A stretch of 64,000 nt of DNA from Caballeronia pedi (lineage in GTDB: Bacteria > Pseudomonadota > Gammaproteobacteria > Burkholderiales > Burkholderiaceae), in the NCBI RefSeq assembly GCF_001544915.2, contig NZ_FCOE02000022.1, positions 1 through 64,000 of the forward strand, read 5' to 3'. How positions within the stretch are numbered: the first letter of the stretch is position 1; each line of letters starts with the position of its first letter. The position numbers and the translations under genes are program-made. Shown piece after piece: positions 1 to 8,610 of the stretch. The notes beneath the pieces are model-generated. The model was given only the letters and a program-made list of their open reading frames with translations, did no database searches and was not told the DNA's origin.

Positions 1-50
1 CCGATGATAGTGCGGAGCTCCCGTGTGAAAGTAGGTAATCGTCAGGCTCC
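1..50 (+). rRNA. rrf: 5S ribosomal RNA, 3' end (partial)
   Basis: The first 50 bases match the conserved 3' part of proteobacterial 5S rRNA, including the run GTAGGTAATCGTCAGGCTCC as I remember it from betaproteobacterial 5S genes. The 5' part lies outside the window, so an rRNA operon ends here. A strong terminator follows directly, as expected for the end of an rrn operon. Confidence 0.88.
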
Positions 51-63
51 TCATGCTACAAAC

Positions 64-94
64 AAAAACCCCACCCCGCAAAGGTGGGGTTTTT
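64..94 (+). terminator. Intrinsic terminator of the rRNA operon
   Basis: Perfect 12-bp stem: AAAAACCCCACC at 64-75 pairs with GGTGGGGTTTTT at 83-94, with a 7-base loop, and the right arm ends in a T-run. It lies 14 bases after the 5S end. Confidence 0.92.
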
Positions 95-157
95 GCGTTT
101 GGGCCGGCGATGCAAAGCGTATAGCTTCGAACGAAGCGGTAGCGTTCGCCGCCACGG

Positions 158-1351
158 TTATCCGCGCGTCAGGAATCGCTCGGCCAGACGCACCCAATAC
201 GACGCCCCGATCGACAGTAAGTCATCGTTGAAATCGTAGCTGGCGTTATGCAGCATGCACGGCCCCGCGCCGTGCCCCTGCTCGCGATGTCCCCCGTCGC
301 CATTACCCAGGAACGCATAGCATCCGGGCTTCTCGATGAGCATGAACGAGAAGTCCTCGGCCCCCATCGTCGGTTCGACGGCGCTATCGACCTTATCTTT
401 TCCCACAACTTCCGCCATGACTTCCGCCGCGAATCTCGCCTCCTCGGGTGCATTGATCGTCGGTGGGTAGTTTCTGTGGAAGTGCAACTCCACTTCGCAG
501 TCATAGGCGGCTGCCGTCGCTTCGACGATCTTGCGCATGCGCGATTCGATCAGATCGAGCGTCGCCACCGTGAAGGTGCGTACGGTCCCGCCGAGCCAGG
601 CCTGATCGGGCGATACATTCGCCGCCTCCCCCGCGTGAATCTGCGTAATGGACAGGACCGCGGTATCGATCGGCTTCTTGTTTCGCGTGATGATGCTCTG
701 AAGTCCGTTCGCAATCTGGATCGCGGTGAAGATCGGATCGTGCCCGTTGTGCGGCAAGGCCGCGTGCGAACCGGTTCCGCGAATCATGATGCGAAACTCG
801 TTGCTGGAGGCCATGATCGGTCCTGCGGTCACGCCAAAATGACCGGCCGGAATACCGGGCCAGTTGTGAATGCCGAAAACGGCGTCGACTGGAAAGCGCT
901 CGAAAAGACCGTCCTTGATCATGGCCTTTGCGCCCGCGCCCCCTTCTTCCGCAGGTTGAAAGATGAAAACGATCGTCCCGTCGAACTTGCCGTGCGCGGC
1001 CAGATGCTTCGCGGCGCCGAGCAGCATCGCGGTATGACCGTCGTGTCCGCAAGCATGCATGCGACCGTCGTTCATCGACTTGTGGCCGAACGTATTCAGT
1101 TCCTGTATGGGCAGCGCATCCATGTCCGCGCGCAGCCCGATCGATGCTTTGCCAGTTCCCCGTTTCAACACACCGACGACACCCGTCTTGCCCAATCCCC
1201 GATGCACCTCGATTCCCCATCGTTCGAGGTTCTCGGCCACGAGTTTCGCGGTGCCGACTTCCTCATAGCGCAATTCGGGATGAGCATGGATCGTTCGTCG
1301 GAGCGTTTTGATTTCGTCGTGTGATGCTTCGATTTCCGGGATCAGATTCAT
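158..1351 (-). CDS. M20 family metallopeptidase/amidohydrolase (hippurate hydrolase-like)
   Basis: A 397-aa zinc amidohydrolase of the M20D type (HipO, IAA-amino acid hydrolase and N-acyl amino acid deacylase relatives). These cleave N-acyl or N-aroyl amino acids in the cytoplasm. The family motif MHACGHDGHTAM lies at about residues 98-109 (Cys101, His103 and His106 as likely metal ligands). The catalytic Glu pair is at 135-136 (PAEEGGAGA) and the late metal-ligand motif MGAEDFSF is near the C-terminus. I place the start at the ATG at 1351, which gives MNLIPEIEAS, has a GAG-rich stretch upstream and matches the usual family length of about 398 aa. The reading frame stays open for 20 more codons upstream. 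The gene is divergent from the molybdopterin oxidoreductase gene. The substrate cannot be told from sequence. Confidence 0.9.
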   Translation of the reverse strand: MNLIPEIEASHDEIKTLRRTIHAHPELRYEEVGTAKLVAENLERWGIEVHRGLGKTGVVGVLKRGTGKASIGLRADMDALPIQELNTFGHKSMNDGRMHACGHDGHTAMLLGAAKHLAAHGKFDGTIVFIFQPAEEGGAGAKAMIKDGLFERFPVDAVFGIHNWPGIPAGHFGVTAGPIMASSNEFRIMIRGTGSHAALPHNGHDPIFTAIQIANGLQSIITRNKKPIDTAVLSITQIHAGEAANVSPDQAWLGGTVRTFTVATLDLIESRMRKIVEATAAAYDCEVELHFHRNYPPTINAPEEARFAAEVMAEVVGKDKVDSAVEPTMGAEDFSFMLIEKPGCYAFLGNGDGGHREQGHGAGPCMLHNASYDFNDDLLSIGASYWVRLAERFLTRG

Positions 1352-1512
1352 TTGAACCGCTCTCACGTTTGAATTCGGATCGCGCGGATTGACCGCGCGT
1401 GACGCATTCATTCTACGCCGCCACTATTTGCTGCACCGGACGGTCGATCTCATAGCGCCCGTAATAGAATCCGTCATCTGCCGCTTTTTGTTTCGATTTA
1501 CCGGACTTTCTG

Positions 1513-3594
1513 ATGAACGCTCCAGCCGAGTTTGCCCGAGCCGTATGCCCCCACGATTGCCCCGATACTTGCGCGATGCGCGTAACCGTCAAAGACGGCA
1601 AAGCAGTGAAGATCAGCGGCGATCCCGATCATCCGCCGACGCAGGGGGTGCTGTGCACGAAGGTCACTCGATATGCCGAACGCACGCATCACAAGGATCG
1701 ATTGCTGACTCCGCTGCGTCGCGTCGGCAAAAAGGGCGAAGACCGATTCGAACCGATAAGCTGGGACGCAGCGTTACAACTCGCCGCCGAGCGCCTCGGA
1801 CCGATTGCACGACGCGCGCCCGAAGCCATCGTGCCGTATAGCTATGCGGGCACGATGGGTCTGGTGCAAGGCGAGAGCATCGCCGCGCGGTTTTTCAACG
1901 TGCTCGGAGCGTCGCGACTCGAACGCACCATTTGTGCCGCGGCGGGAGCGGCGGGGCTGCGCTACACGTACGGCGCGAGCATCGGCATGCACGCAGAGTA
2001 TTACGAAGAGAGCGAGCTGATCTTGATCTGGGGAGCGAACCCGATCGCCTCCAGCCTGCATTTCTGGACTCGCGCGCAGGAAGCCAAGCGACGTGGCGCG
2101 AAGCTCATCGCAATCGATCCCTACAAGTCGCTCACGGCGGAAAAGTGCCATCAACACATCGCGCTGCGCCCGGGGACGGATGCAGCGCTGGCACTCGGCA
2201 TGATCGATGTTCTCGTCCGTGAGAATTTCATCGATCACGAGTACGTACGCGCGCACACGGTAGGCTTCGACGAGCTCGCGGCGCGCGCCGCGCAGTATCC
2301 GCCGTCACGCGTGGCGCAGATCTGTGGCATCGACGAGAACGTGGTCGTCGAACTTGCGCGAGCGTTCGGATCGACGAAAAAGGCCGCGATTCGGCTCAAC
2401 TACGGCATGCAGCGCGTGCGCGGCGGCGGCAACGCGGTCCGGGCGATCGCCTCGCTGCCGTCACTGACAGGGGCGTGGCGCGAGCGCGCAGGCGGCTTGC
2501 TGCTGTCATCGTCCGGATGGGCGCCAATCGACGGCAGCGCGCTCGAGCGTCCCGACCTGCTGCCCGACTGGCCGTCGAAGACACCGCGCGCGATCAACAT
2601 GAACGCGATCGGCGACGCGCTGCTGCATCCGGGCGACGAAACCTTCGGACCGAAAATCGAAGCGATGATCGTCTACAACTCGAACCCGGTCGCGGTCGCG
2701 CCCGACTCGGCAAAGGTCGAGGCGGGTTTCGCGCGCGAGGATCTGTTCACGATCGTGCTGGAGCATTTCCAGACAGATACCGCCGACTACGCCGACCTGA
2801 TCCTCCCTGCGACCACGCAACTCGAACATCTCGATGTCCATAAGTCCTACGGACACACGCATGTGATGGCGAACCTGCCGGCGATTCAGCCGGTCGGCGA
2901 GGCGCGCCCGAACACAGAAATCTTCCGCGGCCTCGCGCGCGCGATGGGCCTCGTCGAACCGGCGCTTTTCGAAACCGACGAACAGATCGCATCGAAGGCA
3001 TTCCGCTGGGACGACCGCACGCTGCACGGCCAGAGTTGGGACACGCTGAAGGCGTCCGGCTGGCTGGAACTGGATATCGCCGAGGCGCCGCTTGCCGAGG
3101 GTGCGTTCCGGACGCCGTCGGGCAAATGCGAGTTCTACAGCGAGCGTCTGAGAAGCGAGGGTCTCGATCCGCTGCCGGACTACCTGCCGCCGTACGAATC
3201 CGCGGATGGCTCGCCGGAACTGGCTGCACGCTATCCGCTCGCGATGATCTCTCCGCCCGCGCGCAACTTTCTGAACAGCAGTTTCGTGAACATCGAAAGC
3301 CTGCGTGCGGCGGAGCGCGAGCCGCATCTGGACATTCATCCCTTCGATGCGAAAACGCGCGGCATCGGCGACGGCGCGCAGGTGCGCATCTTCAACGATC
3401 GCGGTTCGATGCAGGCCCGCGCGCGCGTAACGGAGCGCGCACGCGAAGGGGTTGTCGTCGGTTTGTCGATCTGGTGGAAGAAACTCTCGCCGGACGGCTG
3501 CAACGCCAATCAGGTGACGAGCCAGGCATTGACCGATCTCGGGCGATCGGCGACGTTTTACGATTGTCTCGTCGAAGTGGAGCCGATGCATTGA
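1513..3594 (+). CDS. Molybdopterin-dependent oxidoreductase (formate dehydrogenase/BisC superfamily)
   Basis: A 693-aa member of the Mo/W-bisPGD (DMSO reductase) superfamily. The N-terminus carries a [4Fe-4S] cluster motif, with Cys12, Cys16, Cys20 (CPHDCPDTC) and Cys48. The large molybdopterin-binding fold follows (IWGANPIASSLHFW, then a region with NSNPVAVAPDS). The C-terminal molydopterin dinucleotide-binding barrel includes SPPARNFLNSSF and ends in a GCNANQVTSQALTDLG segment. There is no Tat signal, so the enzyme is probably cytoplasmic. No partner iron-sulfur or membrane subunit lies nearby, which suggests a stand-alone reductase. The substrate is unknown; similar Burkholderia proteins are only called molybdopterin oxidoreductase family protein. 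A ribosome-binding site is weak. The gene is followed by fadD after 128 bp. Confidence 0.9.
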   Translation: MNAPAEFARAVCPHDCPDTCAMRVTVKDGKAVKISGDPDHPPTQGVLCTKVTRYAERTHHKDRLLTPLRRVGKKGEDRFEPISWDAALQLAAERLGPIARRAPEAIVPYSYAGTMGLVQGESIAARFFNVLGASRLERTICAAAGAAGLRYTYGASIGMHAEYYEESELILIWGANPIASSLHFWTRAQEAKRRGAKLIAIDPYKSLTAEKCHQHIALRPGTDAALALGMIDVLVRENFIDHEYVRAHTVGFDELAARAAQYPPSRVAQICGIDENVVVELARAFGSTKKAAIRLNYGMQRVRGGGNAVRAIASLPSLTGAWRERAGGLLLSSSGWAPIDGSALERPDLLPDWPSKTPRAINMNAIGDALLHPGDETFGPKIEAMIVYNSNPVAVAPDSAKVEAGFAREDLFTIVLEHFQTDTADYADLILPATTQLEHLDVHKSYGHTHVMANLPAIQPVGEARPNTEIFRGLARAMGLVEPALFETDEQIASKAFRWDDRTLHGQSWDTLKASGWLELDIAEAPLAEGAFRTPSGKCEFYSERLRSEGLDPLPDYLPPYESADGSPELAARYPLAMISPPARNFLNSSFVNIESLRAAEREPHLDIHPFDAKTRGIGDGAQVRIFNDRGSMQARARVTERAREGVVVGLSIWWKKLSPDGCNANQVTSQALTDLGRSATFYDCLVEVEPMH

Positions 3595-3722
3595 CGGGTT
3601 TTGCAAGAGCCGGCTCGAACGAGTCTGGTGCATGGCGTCTAACCCAGTTGTCGGAGACCTGCCGAAAAGCTAGGATCTCGTTTCCGCACGACCATTCTAA
3701 AATCATATAAAGGAGACGCCGT

Positions 3723-5396
3723 ATGGAAAAACCCTGGCTGAAGTCTTACCCGGCCGGCGTGCCTGCGGAAATCGACGCATCCGCGTATCGGTCCGTTTCC
3801 GAATTGCTCGTGGACAGTTTCCGTGCGAACCGCGACCGCCGCGCGTTTGTCTGCATGGGCCAGTCGATCACCTACGCCGAGCTCGACGCGATGTCGAGAA
3901 AGCTGGCCGCGTGGTTCCAGAAGAGGGGCATGCAGCCCGGCGCGCGCGTCGCGCTGATGATGCCCAACGTCCTGCAATATCCGGTCGCGATCGCCGCTGT
4001 GCTGCGCGCCGGTTACATCGTCGTCAACGTCAATCCGCTGTACACGCCGCGCGAACTCGAGCATCAGCTCAAGGACTGCGCAGCGGAAGCGATCGTCATC
4101 CTGGAAAACTTCGCGGGCACGCTGCAGGCTGTCGTCAGGAATACGGCCATCAAGCATGTGGTCGTTGCGTCGATGGGCGATCTCATGGGTCTGAAGGGCC
4201 TGTTGGTCAACTTCGTGGTCCGGCGCGTGAAGAAGATGGTGCCGGAGTGGAACCTGCCCGGCAGCATCCGCTTCAACGACGCGCTCGATGAAGGCGCGCG
4301 CGGCACGCTCCAGCCTGTCACCCAAAACCCCGACGATGTCGCGTTCCTGCAGTACACCGGCGGCACGACGGGCATCGCCAAGGGCGCGACGCTCACGCAT
4401 CGCAATGTGATCGCGAACACCTTGCAGTCCGAAGTGTGGCTTGACCCGGCTCGCAAGCGCCGCCCAGATATCGACCAGTTCGTTTGCGTGGTTGCGCTGC
4501 CGCTTTATCACATCTTCGCGCTGACCGTGTGCGGGATGCTGACCATCCGGACCGGTGGCCTCGGCGTGCTGATTCCGAATCCACGCGACATCGCCGGGAC
4601 GATCAAGGAACTGAAGGGCATTCCCATCAACACGTTCCCGGCGGTCAACACGCTCTATAACGCGCTGTTGAATCATCCTGATTTCAGCAAACTCGACTTT
4701 TCCAAGCTCATCGCGGCGAACGGCGGCGGGATGGCGGTTCAGGAATCCGTAGCGAAGCGGTGGTTTGCGGCGACCGGCGTGCCGATCATCGAGGGATACG
4801 GCCTGTCCGAGACCTCGCCGTGCGTCACCTGCAACCCGGTGACGGCGACCGAATACACCGGCACGATCGGCTTGCCGCTTCCGTCGACCGAAGTCTCCAT
4901 CCGCGACGACGACAACAACGAAGTGCCGCTCGGCCAGTCCGGCGAAATCTGTATTCGCGGTCCGCAGGTGATGGCAGGCTACTGGAATCGTCCAGATGAA
5001 ACGGCGAAGGTAATGACCGCCGACGGCTTTTTCCGCTCGGGCGACATCGGCGTGCTGGATGACCGCGGTTACGTGAAGATCGTCGATCGCAAGAAGGACA
5101 TGATTCTCGTGTCGGGCTTCAACGTGTATCCGAACGAGATCGAGGACGTCGTCGCGATGTTGCCGGGCGTGTTCGAAGTCGCGGCGGTCGGCGTGAAGGA
5201 CCAGACTTCGGGCGAAGCCGTCAAGCTTTTCATCGTACGCAAGGATTTGAGCCTGACCGAAGCCGATGTCATGGCCTACTGCAAGGAGCGGCTCACCGGC
5301 TACAAGCGTCCGCGCATGATCGAGTTTCGCAACGATCTGCCGAAGAGCAATGTCGGCAAGATCCTGCGGCGGGAATTGCGCGACGGGCGCGCGTAG
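3723..5396 (+). CDS. fadD: Long-chain fatty acid--CoA ligase
   Basis: A 557-aa acyl-CoA synthetase of the ANL superfamily. It activates long-chain fatty acids to acyl-CoA via an acyl-adenylate, at the inner face of the cytoplasmic membrane, and so starts beta-oxidation. Visible motifs are the P-loop-like YTGGTTGIAKGA at about residues 211-222, the adenine-binding GYGLSETSP near 358, SGDIGVLDDRGYVKIVDRKKD near 439-461, and the C-terminal catalytic lysine in SNVGKILRREL near 545. The length and the N-terminus (MEKPWLKSYPAGVP) match FadD proteins of proteobacteria. A clear ribosome-binding site, AAAGGAGA, precedes the ATG. A strong terminator follows at 5419-5455. Confidence 0.95.
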   Translation: MEKPWLKSYPAGVPAEIDASAYRSVSELLVDSFRANRDRRAFVCMGQSITYAELDAMSRKLAAWFQKRGMQPGARVALMMPNVLQYPVAIAAVLRAGYIVVNVNPLYTPRELEHQLKDCAAEAIVILENFAGTLQAVVRNTAIKHVVVASMGDLMGLKGLLVNFVVRRVKKMVPEWNLPGSIRFNDALDEGARGTLQPVTQNPDDVAFLQYTGGTTGIAKGATLTHRNVIANTLQSEVWLDPARKRRPDIDQFVCVVALPLYHIFALTVCGMLTIRTGGLGVLIPNPRDIAGTIKELKGIPINTFPAVNTLYNALLNHPDFSKLDFSKLIAANGGGMAVQESVAKRWFAATGVPIIEGYGLSETSPCVTCNPVTATEYTGTIGLPLPSTEVSIRDDDNNEVPLGQSGEICIRGPQVMAGYWNRPDETAKVMTADGFFRSGDIGVLDDRGYVKIVDRKKDMILVSGFNVYPNEIEDVVAMLPGVFEVAAVGVKDQTSGEAVKLFIVRKDLSLTEADVMAYCKERLTGYKRPRMIEFRNDLPKSNVGKILRRELRDGRA

Positions 5397-5418
5397 CGTT
5401 CGCTTCGCCCGCATCGGG

Positions 5419-5455
5419 AAAAGCCTTCATGTCGTGAGACACGAAGGCTTTTTTG
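5419..5455 (+). terminator. Intrinsic terminator after fadD
   Basis: Stem AAAAGCCTTC at 5419-5428 pairs with GAAGGCTTTT at 5443-5452, then the T-run continues. It lies 23 bases after the fadD stop. Confidence 0.85.
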
Positions 5456-5491
5456 TTGGTCCCGCGCGACGCGGTTTCCCCGGCCAGAACG

Positions 5492-5517
5492 AAAAAAAGG
5501 CGCCCGGAGGCGCCTTT
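5492..5517 (-). terminator. Intrinsic terminator of the porin gene
   Basis: Stem AAAGGCGCC at 5496-5504 and GGCGCCTTT at 5509-5517 with a CGGA loop. The A-run at 5492-5498 becomes the U-tract of a minus-strand transcript. It lies 29 bases past the porin stop. Confidence 0.85.
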
Positions 5518-5545
5518 CAGGGAATACCGCTTTGTTACGATCTTA

Positions 5546-6712
5546 TTAGAACTTGTGACGGATGCCGACCACAGCAGCAACCTGGTTCGACGTCGACGAC
5601 GGCGACAGGCCGTTGATGTTCGCAACAGCCGAACGGTTCGTCGAGTCCGTGCCGGTCGCGTGCTGGTACACGCCGTCGATGTACACGTCCGTGCGCTTCG
5701 ACAGGAAGTAGTCCGCGCCGAGCATGGCTTGGTGATACTTGGCGTCGCCCAGGCCGTAACCCTTCGTGTAGTCATACGCCACGCCCAGCAGCAGCGCCGG
5801 GGTCAGCTGATACTTGAAGTTGATTTCGGCGTTGTGGAACTTGCCCGTGCCGCCCGTGAAGCCGCCCGTCGGGGTCAGGCCGGTGCCCGGCTCCGAACCC
5901 AGATCCTTGAACTGCGTGTTGCTATACGTTGCGCCGACGGTCGCCGCGCCGAACGTGTATGCACCGCCAGCCGAGATCACTTGTTGCGTCTTCGCCGAAG
6001 CGTAGCCCGAGTACACGCGGCTGCCGGCCATGTTCGAGCCCGTCGTGCTCGACGACGGCGTGTTGCCGAAGAACGAGTAGTTCGGATCCTTGACGTTCAG
6101 GTAGCCGGCGCCCAACTGCAGGGGACCTTGCGAGTAGCCGAGACCAACCGACCAGATCTGGTTGCGGTTGAACTGGCCGGCGTTGCCGCCGAGGCTGTAC
6201 AGGCCGCCGAACGTGAAGCCCGCGTAGTTCGCGCTCGTGAACTTGACCGCGTTGTTCACGCGATTCGAGTTGTTCATGTTGTCGAGGTCGCCCGGGTGCG
6301 CGCCGAAGTACGATGCCCACTGGCTACCGACTTCGAATGCGCCGGTGTAGTCAACCACGGAGTCGTACTGGCGACCGAGGGTGACCGTGCCGAATTGCGC
6401 CGTCGACAGACCGACATACGCTTGACGGCCGAACTCAGCGCCGCCTTGGCCCAGACGGCCATTGAACACGTTGAAGCCGTTTTCCAAAACGAAGATGGCC
6501 TTCAGACCGCCACCCAGATCTTCCGTGCCGCGCAGGCCCCAACGGCTGCCCTGCAGGTTGCCGCTGTTCATTGCATACAGCTTCTGGCCGCTGCTGTTGT
6601 TGTTATAGACAAAGCCAGCGTCGATGATGCCGTACAGCGTCACGCTGCTCTGCGCATGTGCGGCGCCTGCGAAAGTGCCCAATGCGGCGAGAGCGAGAAG
6701 CGACTTTTTCAT
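5546..6712 (-). CDS. Outer-membrane porin (Gram-negative porin, Burkholderia OpcP/Omp38 type)
   Basis: A 388-aa general-diffusion porin. A typical signal peptide (MKKSLLALAALGTFAGAAHA) is followed by QSSVTLYGIIDAGF, the usual start of mature betaproteobacterial porins. The body shows alternating beta-strand segments and loops rich in Gly, Asn and Tyr, and the chain ends in ...VVGIRHKF with the C-terminal Phe needed for BAM-dependent assembly. It should form a trimeric 16-stranded barrel for small hydrophilic solutes. The start at 6712 is chosen because it begins the signal peptide and has CTGGAGA a few bases upstream; the frame is open for 15 more codons. It is a monocistronic unit with its own terminator. 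Several porin paralogues usually exist in these genomes, so no specific name is given. Confidence 0.95.
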   Translation of the reverse strand: MKKSLLALAALGTFAGAAHAQSSVTLYGIIDAGFVYNNNSSGQKLYAMNSGNLQGSRWGLRGTEDLGGGLKAIFVLENGFNVFNGRLGQGGAEFGRQAYVGLSTAQFGTVTLGRQYDSVVDYTGAFEVGSQWASYFGAHPGDLDNMNNSNRVNNAVKFTSANYAGFTFGGLYSLGGNAGQFNRNQIWSVGLGYSQGPLQLGAGYLNVKDPNYSFFGNTPSSSTTGSNMAGSRVYSGYASAKTQQVISAGGAYTFGAATVGATYSNTQFKDLGSEPGTGLTPTGGFTGGTGKFHNAEINFKYQLTPALLLGVAYDYTKGYGLGDAKYHQAMLGADYFLSKRTDVYIDGVYQHATGTDSTNRSAVANINGLSPSSTSNQVAAVVGIRHKF

Positions 6713-7126
6713 TGAATAGATCTCCAGGGAGTGTTTGCGACTGTTTGGCAAGGTCACTGTTCTAGCGCCAGTGTGTTGACGGTCCCTGCCGGGCTTCTTA
6801 ACGAAGTTGCCACGTAATGTAACAAAGAGCCTTTGATGGACAAAGGAAAAGGGGGCGGTCCGCCCAACGCATGTGACATTTACGCAACAGGCGCTAAAAT
6901 GTTGGTTTTGCAGGATTTTTGCGACCCGTGTTTGCCCTAGTTACTAAAAAGGACTCCGTCGAAGGGCTGTTTTCCGTCCCTTTGGTCAGGTTCACGAGGG
7001 GGTGTTCGAGCGAGCCGACGCAGCCATCGACGCTCGGAGATGTGCGCTAAAATCCGCGTTTTCCGCCAAACGCCCGTACGGTTTGCAGACCGCGACGCGC
7101 CGGCGACCAAGATGAGAGGTGACAAC
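6713..7126. promoter_or_regulatory. Divergent intergenic region between the porin and coq7 genes
   Basis: About 410 bp without a credible gene. On the plus strand, GTGACA (6873-6878), a 16-base spacer and TAAAAT (6895-6900) make a plausible promoter towards coq7. A second GCGCTAAAAT copy lies at 7044-7053 without a good -35. On the minus strand, TTGTTA (6820-6825 complement), 18 bases and TTAAGA (6796-6801 complement) could drive the porin. The start sites are guesses. Confidence 0.4.
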
Positions 7127-7777
7127 ATGACGCTCGATGAAGTCATCAGCGAGTTCGATCGAGGATTGCGGTCCATGACAGGCGTGAGCCGCATGTCGCG
7201 CCCCATTCCCGAAGCGACGATGTCCGGTGCGCAGGACGACGTCCTCTCCGACGAATCGCAACTCACCGAGAAAGAGCGCGCTCATTCGGCGGGCCTGATG
7301 CGCGTGAACCACGTCGGCGAAGTTTGCGCACAGGCTCTTTATCAGGCGCAAAAGCTCGCCACGCAGTCGCCCGAACTCAAGGCGAGCTTCGAGCAGGCGG
7401 CTCGCGAAGAGGAAGACCATCTCGCGTGGACATCGAAACGGCTTCAGGACCTGGAATCGCGGCCGAGTTTGCTGAACCCGCTCTGGTATGCGGGCTCGCT
7501 CGCGATCGGTTTCGTCGCGGGACGCTTCGGCGATCGCGCGAGCCTTGGCTTCATGGCCGAAACCGAGCGCCAGGTCGAGCAACACCTCGACGGTCACATG
7601 AAGACCTTGCCCGCGAACGATCACGCTTCTCGCGCGATCGTCGAGCAAATGCGTCTCGACGAAAGCGCGCATGCCGCTGCCGCGATCGGCGCGGGTGGGA
7701 GCGAAGTGCCTTTTCCGGTCCGCGCGTTGATGCGCGCAGCTTCGAAAGTCATGACCCGCACGGCGTATTACATATAG
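7127..7777 (+). CDS. coq7: 2-polyprenyl-3-methyl-6-methoxy-1,4-benzoquinone monooxygenase (Coq7)
   Basis: A 216-aa carboxylate-bridged di-iron hydroxylase for the C6 hydroxylation step of ubiquinone biosynthesis. Many betaproteobacteria use Coq7 in place of the flavoprotein UbiF. Ligand-bearing motifs are visible: LMRVNHVGEVCAQALY, EEEDHLAW, ERQVEQHLDGH and MRLDESAHAAAA, all helix-borne Glu and ExxH patterns. The hydrophobic stretch PLWYAGSLAIGFVAGRFG fits peripheral membrane binding. I chose the ATG at 7127 (MTLDEVISEFDRGLR) because GAGAGGTG sits just upstream and the family starts there; the frame extends 29 codons upstream. An inverted repeat follows at 7792-7816. Confidence 0.93.
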   Translation: MTLDEVISEFDRGLRSMTGVSRMSRPIPEATMSGAQDDVLSDESQLTEKERAHSAGLMRVNHVGEVCAQALYQAQKLATQSPELKASFEQAAREEEDHLAWTSKRLQDLESRPSLLNPLWYAGSLAIGFVAGRFGDRASLGFMAETERQVEQHLDGHMKTLPANDHASRAIVEQMRLDESAHAAAAIGAGGSEVPFPVRALMRAASKVMTRTAYYI

Positions 7778-7791
7778 TGCGATGAACGTCC

Positions 7792-7816
7792 CGGCCGATC
7801 CGCACATGGTCGGCCG
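7792..7816 (+). terminator. Inverted repeat after coq7, possible weak terminator
   Basis: CGGCCGA at 7792-7798 pairs with TCGGCCG at 7810-7816. There is no T-run, so intrinsic termination would be poor. It is listed because it directly follows the coq7 stop. Confidence 0.35.
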
Positions 7817-8029
7817 AGACCCCCGCGGCCGCATCCCACCTGTGGCCCACAAATCGGCCGTAAAGACCGTTACATTTCCCTCATTTTGACAGCTGATTTC
7901 ACGTACTACCTTCACATCCGCCACTAGCTCTCTAATTCATAACGGTTTTCTCTTTTCGCGTCACTTCAAGCTCCTACGCTAAGTCCTTGTTCTAGCAAAT
8001 AAAAATCGCTCGAAAAAAAGGTGCGCGTC
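7817..8029. other. Gene-free stretch upstream of the dcw promoter
   Basis: AT-richer than its neighbours, with A-runs near 8001-8019. I find no ORF with a ribosome-binding site and no repeat. The A-rich block directly upstream of the -35 at 8030 could act as an UP element, which is only a suggestion. Confidence 0.4.
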
Positions 8030-8058
8030 TTGACCGAGGAAATACCTTCCTCTAAAGT
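8030..8058 (+). promoter_or_regulatory. Pmra promoter of the division and cell wall cluster
   Basis: TTGACC (8030-8035), a 17-base spacer and TAAAGT (8053-8058) form a good sigma-70 promoter. The predicted start is near 8065, about 100 bases before mraZ. The -10 overlaps the first MraZ-type repeat. Confidence 0.8.
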
Positions 8059-8096
8059 GGGAGACAGTGTGAGAAAGTGGTCTTTTGTGTGATTCA
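8054..8096 (+). promoter_or_regulatory. MraZ operator: four direct repeats with 10-bp period
   Basis: Four units follow one another every 10 bp: AAAGTGG (8054), ACAGTGT (8064), AAAGTGG (8074) and TTTGTGT (8084), each followed by three variable bases. This is very close to the AAAGTGK-N3 tandem sites described for MraZ in Mycoplasma and related to the TGGG-N5 repeats of E. coli. Repeat 1 overlaps the -10 and the others cover the start site, so MraZ should repress its own operon. Confidence 0.8.
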
Positions 8097-8165
8097 GAGC
8101 CCATTTTCGAGCAAATCTGAGTGGGACGGACGTCACGGTGGGCGTCTGAAACGGGGAGAGGGCGA

Positions 8166-8594
8166 GTGTTCCAGGGGGCGTCGGCGCTGACGCTCGATGC
8201 GAAAGGACGGATGTCCATTCCGTCGCGCTATCGGGATGCGCTGCAAGGGCAGGCAGAAGGCCGGGTGACGCTCACAAAGAGCCCGGATGGATGCCTGTTG
8301 CTCTTTCCTCGTCCGGAGTGGGAAGTCTTTCGCGCGAAGGTCGCCGCGCTTCCGATGGAAGCCATGTGGTGGCGGCGCATCTTTCTCGGTAATGCAATGG
8401 ATGTCGAACTCGACGGCAACGGGCGCGTGCTGGTCTCGCCCGAATTGCGCTCGGCCGCGTCGCTGGAAAAAGACGTGACGCTGCTCGGCATGGGCGCGCA
8501 CTTCGAGTTGTGGGATTCGCAGACTTACGCGGCGAACGAAGCCGCGGCGATGGCGCAGGGCATGCCCGACGCGCTGAAGAACTTCACTTTCTGA
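8166..8594 (+). CDS. mraZ: Transcriptional regulator MraZ
   Basis: A 142-aa protein made of two SpoVT-AbrB-type swapped-hairpin domains. The first begins at FQGASALTLDAKGRMSIPSRYRD and the second at about residues 79-110 (MDVELDGNGRVLVSPELR). MraZ forms a ring that binds tandem repeats in its own promoter and represses the dcw cluster. The start is a GTG at 8166, chosen because a very strong GGGGAGAGGG Shine-Dalgarno lies directly upstream and because the family starts with (M/V)FQGA. The frame is open from an upstream ATG at 8121, but that would add 15 non-conserved residues. It is the first gene of the cluster, 16 bp before rsmH. Confidence 0.95.
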   Translation: MFQGASALTLDAKGRMSIPSRYRDALQGQAEGRVTLTKSPDGCLLLFPRPEWEVFRAKVAALPMEAMWWRRIFLGNAMDVELDGNGRVLVSPELRSAASLEKDVTLLGMGAHFELWDSQTYAANEAAAMAQGMPDALKNFTF

Positions 8595-8610
8595 TGCGGC
8601 GCTGAAAAAC

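Noticed and set aside
118..140. GCTTCG-AA-CGAAGC inverted repeat near the amidohydrolase stop as a terminator
   Set aside because: The stem is only 6 bp with a 2-base loop and has no T-run on either strand.
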